From Bacteroidota bacterium (GTDB lineage Bacteria; Bacteroidota; Bacteroidia; Flavobacteriales_D; Crocinitomicaceae): a DNA stretch of 64,000 nucleotides. Of the stretch, positions 61,928 through 64,000 are shown in pieces. Below the pieces are notes generated by a model. It saw only the letters and a program-made list of their open reading frames with translations. It ran no database searches and had not been told where the DNA came from. The translations under genes were made by a program, and so were the position numbers. The number at the start of each line of letters is the position of its first letter. Within the stretch, counting starts at the first letter, position 1. The stretch is taken from assembly GCA_006226425.1 (NCBI GenBank), contig SBGX01000011.1, positions 1 through 64,000 on the forward strand. The letters are read 5' to 3'.

Positions 61928-62383
61928 TTATGATAATATGACATGTTCTATTTCAATGGAGTCCTGGATTAAATGGCTTTCCAAAGTTTGATACTGTTTC
62001 AGTTCTTCGTTTGTCATTAACTTAACGTCTTCCGGGGAATAATCGAGCCATCTGGAGTGAGTTGAAAAGTTCTGTTCGTACTTTTCGAATTTTGAAGAAG
62101 GCCATACGCCAAAAAGAACTTTTCTCAGATTGAAGTTACAATTGACAAGTTTTTCTTTAAGATTAATATATTCATTTAGGTCTTTTATCGCAAAGCCGAT
62201 CACCTGGTTGCAATTTCTCTTTTCGAGGTATTCTTTGATCAGAGACCCTTTATCCGAGTCTAACGGCTTCCCTTCCATTAAAGCTTCGGAAAGAATGGTT
62301 CCATAGTCAATTCTCTCACTTTGTTCTGAGTCAGCATTTAATAGTGTACAACTGAAGTTTACGGTAACAATTAATTCGTTCAT
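61928..62383 (-). CDS. Putative immunity protein for the ADP-ribosyltransferase toxin
   Basis: A 151-residue cytoplasmic protein without signal peptide or recognisable family (MNELIVTVNFSCTLLNADSE; GKPLDSDKGSLIKEYLEKRN; VLFGVWPSSKFEKYEQNF). Its ATG overlaps the toxin stop codon (TAATG), so the two are translationally coupled. A small, acidic, orphan gene directly after a polymorphic-toxin C terminus is the standard position and size of the cognate immunity gene, and that is the basis of the call; no direct homology is claimed. Confidence 0.6.
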   Translation of the reverse strand: MNELIVTVNFSCTLLNADSEQSERIDYGTILSEALMEGKPLDSDKGSLIKEYLEKRNCNQVIGFAIKDLNEYINLKEKLVNCNFNLRKVLFGVWPSSKFEKYEQNFSTHSRWLDYSPEDVKLMTNEELKQYQTLESHLIQDSIEIEHVILS

Positions 62384-64000
62384 TAGTTACTTATTTGTCG
62401 TAAAGGAGTACCCAGTTCCTCTAAGTCAATTGTCATCCAAACAGTACCATCTGGATCAACTTTAGGAATACCATTTTCTAGATATTGTTGCGGAGCACCA
62501 AGTTTTCTATAATATCCTTCCTCTAATAAAACTTCCTGCTGCACTCTAATGACAGGATCTGCATCTGCATGGTTGATTGGTCCAAGCGTGGCACCCCAGT
62601 CAGAAAAATCGTCTATTAGAACACCATTGTTTGATTTAATACGCATTATAACTCTTACTTTTTGCCCGGGAAAATCGGTAAGGGCTGTGAATGCTTTCGC
62701 GACCTCTATATCTAATGTAGCTGACTGAAAGCCCTTTAAAGGAATATCTTGAGGGCTTCCAGAGCCAAACAATAGATCGTAATCGGCTTGTGATAAGGTT
62801 CTACCTCGATTAACAACCCCTGTTTCAAGACGACTTGTTTGTCGAAGTTTATTTAAACCATTCTTAATGGAAAGATAAGACTGATATGCATAATCATCAA
62901 GTGTTACAGCCGGAATCGATAGCGGACTTTCTGTATATGGACCGCGCATAGGGCTATTTAGGTAATCACCGTTTATTGTATATCTGTGAATATTACTTAC
63001 TTCTCCCTTGGAAGCACTTCCTATGTTTTGAAAAAGATTATATTCAACTAGGTCACTTACCCCCCCAAGAAAATCAACATCTCGTCTTAGAACGACGGGC
63101 AGATCATAAACCGCCTCCCAAGCGGAAACGAGCTTGTTGTTCGAGTTCATGGCTTTACGCAACTGATTGGAGGCCAAAAGATCTGCTTCCAAGGTAGCTT
63201 TGGTAGTACTGTTGCTTACAAGACTGATTAATTCATCTATTTGAGCTCTGATATTGGCCAAGGCACGTGACATAACCTTGGTACTACCATCCGCCATTCG
63301 AACAATGGTCACGTCCTGAGCATTCTTTAATTCACTGGCAGCATTTCGATAGTTGATATTGTCACAGTTAAGGATTAAACGATCAACATTTGCGATGTCT
63401 TCCGTAAAGTTTAATTGATCAAGAATCACTTTTCCATCGCTACCGATTTCCATGAAGCCGACCTGGTAGTATGTCATGTTTCCGTTGAGATCATAGCCGA
63501 CTTTGAGGACATCGGAGGAGGTGTTTGAAAGGACGAGATTCACTTCTTGCTGTGCTCCTTTCATCAATCCAATTTCATTCTGTCTTAAAGCAAGCTCCAA
63601 TTGATCCTGGACAATGTCATACCCAGAATTATAAGAACTACTCTTATTTGTTTTGAAGAGATTGGCCAGTTGATCTCTAACTTTCAGAAGGGTTGCTTTA
63701 TTCCAGCGATTGTTATTGACAAAATTTTGGAACTTGGATTTATTGAATGTGAATTTGGCCAACCCTTGCGCGACATTTTTGACCAGAACACCCCCCTCTA
63801 TAATTCCTACTATTCCGGCGAAAGTATTCCATCCATTCCAAACTTGTTTTTGGAGTAGGGAACCGTTATCATTTATATAGCCCTCCGTTAGTGCAAAAGC
63901 AATGTCAATGGCATTAAAAGCAACTGTAGCAGTTAAATAGGGGCCCGGGTTAAGTGTGGCAACGGATGCAACAATTCCAACTGCATTTAAGATGACTCGG
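62383..64000 (-). CDS. Polymorphic toxin with ADP-ribosyltransferase C terminus (5' end beyond window)
   Basis: The frame is open from the right edge to a stop at 62383, so only the C-terminal ~538 residues are seen. The edge-proximal part has hydrophobic segments (VILNAVGIVASV, LTATVAFNAIDIAFAL, TFAGIVGIIEGGVLV) like the pre-toxin regions of large RHS- or T9SS-exported toxins. The C-terminal domain has the marks of a mono-ADP-ribosyltransferase: an Arg in GVVNRGRTLSQ (about 62800), the S-x-T strand KGFQSATLDIEVAKAF (about 62720), and QQEVLLEEGYYRKLG with Gln-x-Glu (Glu codon 62533-62535). It would transfer ADP-ribose from NAD to a target; QxE rather than ExE hints at a non-arginine acceptor. 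Export route is not visible. Confidence 0.75.
   Translation of the reverse strand, partial: RVILNAVGIVASVATLNPGPYLTATVAFNAIDIAFALTEGYINDNGSLLQKQVWNGWNTFAGIVGIIEGGVLVKNVAQGLAKFTFNKSKFQNFVNNNRWNKATLLKVRDQLANLFKTNKSSSYNSGYDIVQDQLELALRQNEIGLMKGAQQEVNLVLSNTSSDVLKVGYDLNGNMTYYQVGFMEIGSDGKVILDQLNFTEDIANVDRLILNCDNINYRNAASELKNAQDVTIVRMADGSTKVMSRALANIRAQIDELISLVSNSTTKATLEADLLASNQLRKAMNSNNKLVSAWEAVYDLPVVLRRDVDFLGGVSDLVEYNLFQNIGSASKGEVSNIHRYTINGDYLNSPMRGPYTESPLSIPAVTLDDYAYQSYLSIKNGLNKLRQTSRLETGVVNRGRTLSQADYDLLFGSGSPQDIPLKGFQSATLDIEVAKAFTALTDFPGQKVRVIMRIKSNNGVLIDDFSDWGATLGPINHADADPVIRVQQEVLLEEGYYRKLGAPQQYLENGIPKVDPDGTVWMTIDLEELGTPLRQISN

Overview
The window reads as the chromosome of a Bacteroidota bacterium, most likely order Flavobacteriales. 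Supporting signs are several exact TAnnTTTG (-7) promoter elements in place of Shine-Dalgarno sites, type IX secretion (T9SS) type A sorting domains, batC-batD-batE aerotolerance genes, a bactofilin/LytM-peptidase pair, an S46 dipeptidyl-peptidase, a DUF2279 protein, the long Bacteroidota PurF form, and CarR-type lycopene cyclase with CruF. I saw no tRNA, rRNA, insertion sequence, prophage or CRISPR array. Most of the window is ordinary vertically inherited housekeeping DNA; the right-hand end is accessory.

Layout. 1-2.2 kb: 5' part of a large secreted protein with 80-81-residue Ig-like repeats. 2.4-6.4 kb: radA and a membrane pyrophosphatase with a Cys/His-rich tail. 6.7-13 kb: secreted papain-like peptidase, orphan BlaI-type repressor, LETM1/TerB-like protein, uvrC, acyl-CoA thioesterase, family-9 glycosyltransferase. 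13-16.7 kb: large T9SS cell-surface protein. 17.2-25.6 kb: DMT transporter, yicC-gmk-nadD, batC-batD-batE, dprA, kdsB-crcB. 25.6-31.2 kb (minus): bactofilin with its M23 peptidase, histidine kinase, DUF2279 protein, membrane-YceI fusion. 31.3-35.4 kb: tightly coupled carotenoid genes (cruF-crtZ-lycopene cyclase), then an FkbM methyltransferase and a Wzx-like flippase. 35.4-42.9 kb: small secreted and surface proteins, LRR and RHS-like proteins, a TPR-LuxR regulator, a T9SS protein, a serine beta-lactamase-like hydrolase. 43-47.3 kb: long PurF, histidine kinase, gpmI. 47.3-50.5 kb (minus): DPP11-like S46 peptidase and a GH113-like lipoprotein. 50.6-60.4 kb: membrane protein, pseudouridine synthase, dCMP deaminase-S41 protease pair, an unrecognised bitopic protein, a candidate 6S-like small RNA, fumC, a TonB C-terminal-domain protein. 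60.4-64 kb (minus): an eCIS-cargo-like protein, a small membrane protein, a possible frameshifted remnant, and a polymorphic-toxin C terminus with an ADP-ribosyltransferase signature followed, through a TAATG overlap, by its likely immunity gene.

Best leads: the ADP-ribosyltransferase toxin/immunity pair; the unannotated small-RNA gene at about 57577-57700, whose possible fold resembles 6S RNA; two proteins with N-termini resembling extracellular contractile injection system (eCIS) cargo; the metal-binding tail on the pyrophosphatase; the YceI-membrane fusion; and a recurring TAnnTTTG-N4-start-codon arrangement that suggests leaderless mRNAs. All functions are inferred from motifs read by eye; no database search was possible.
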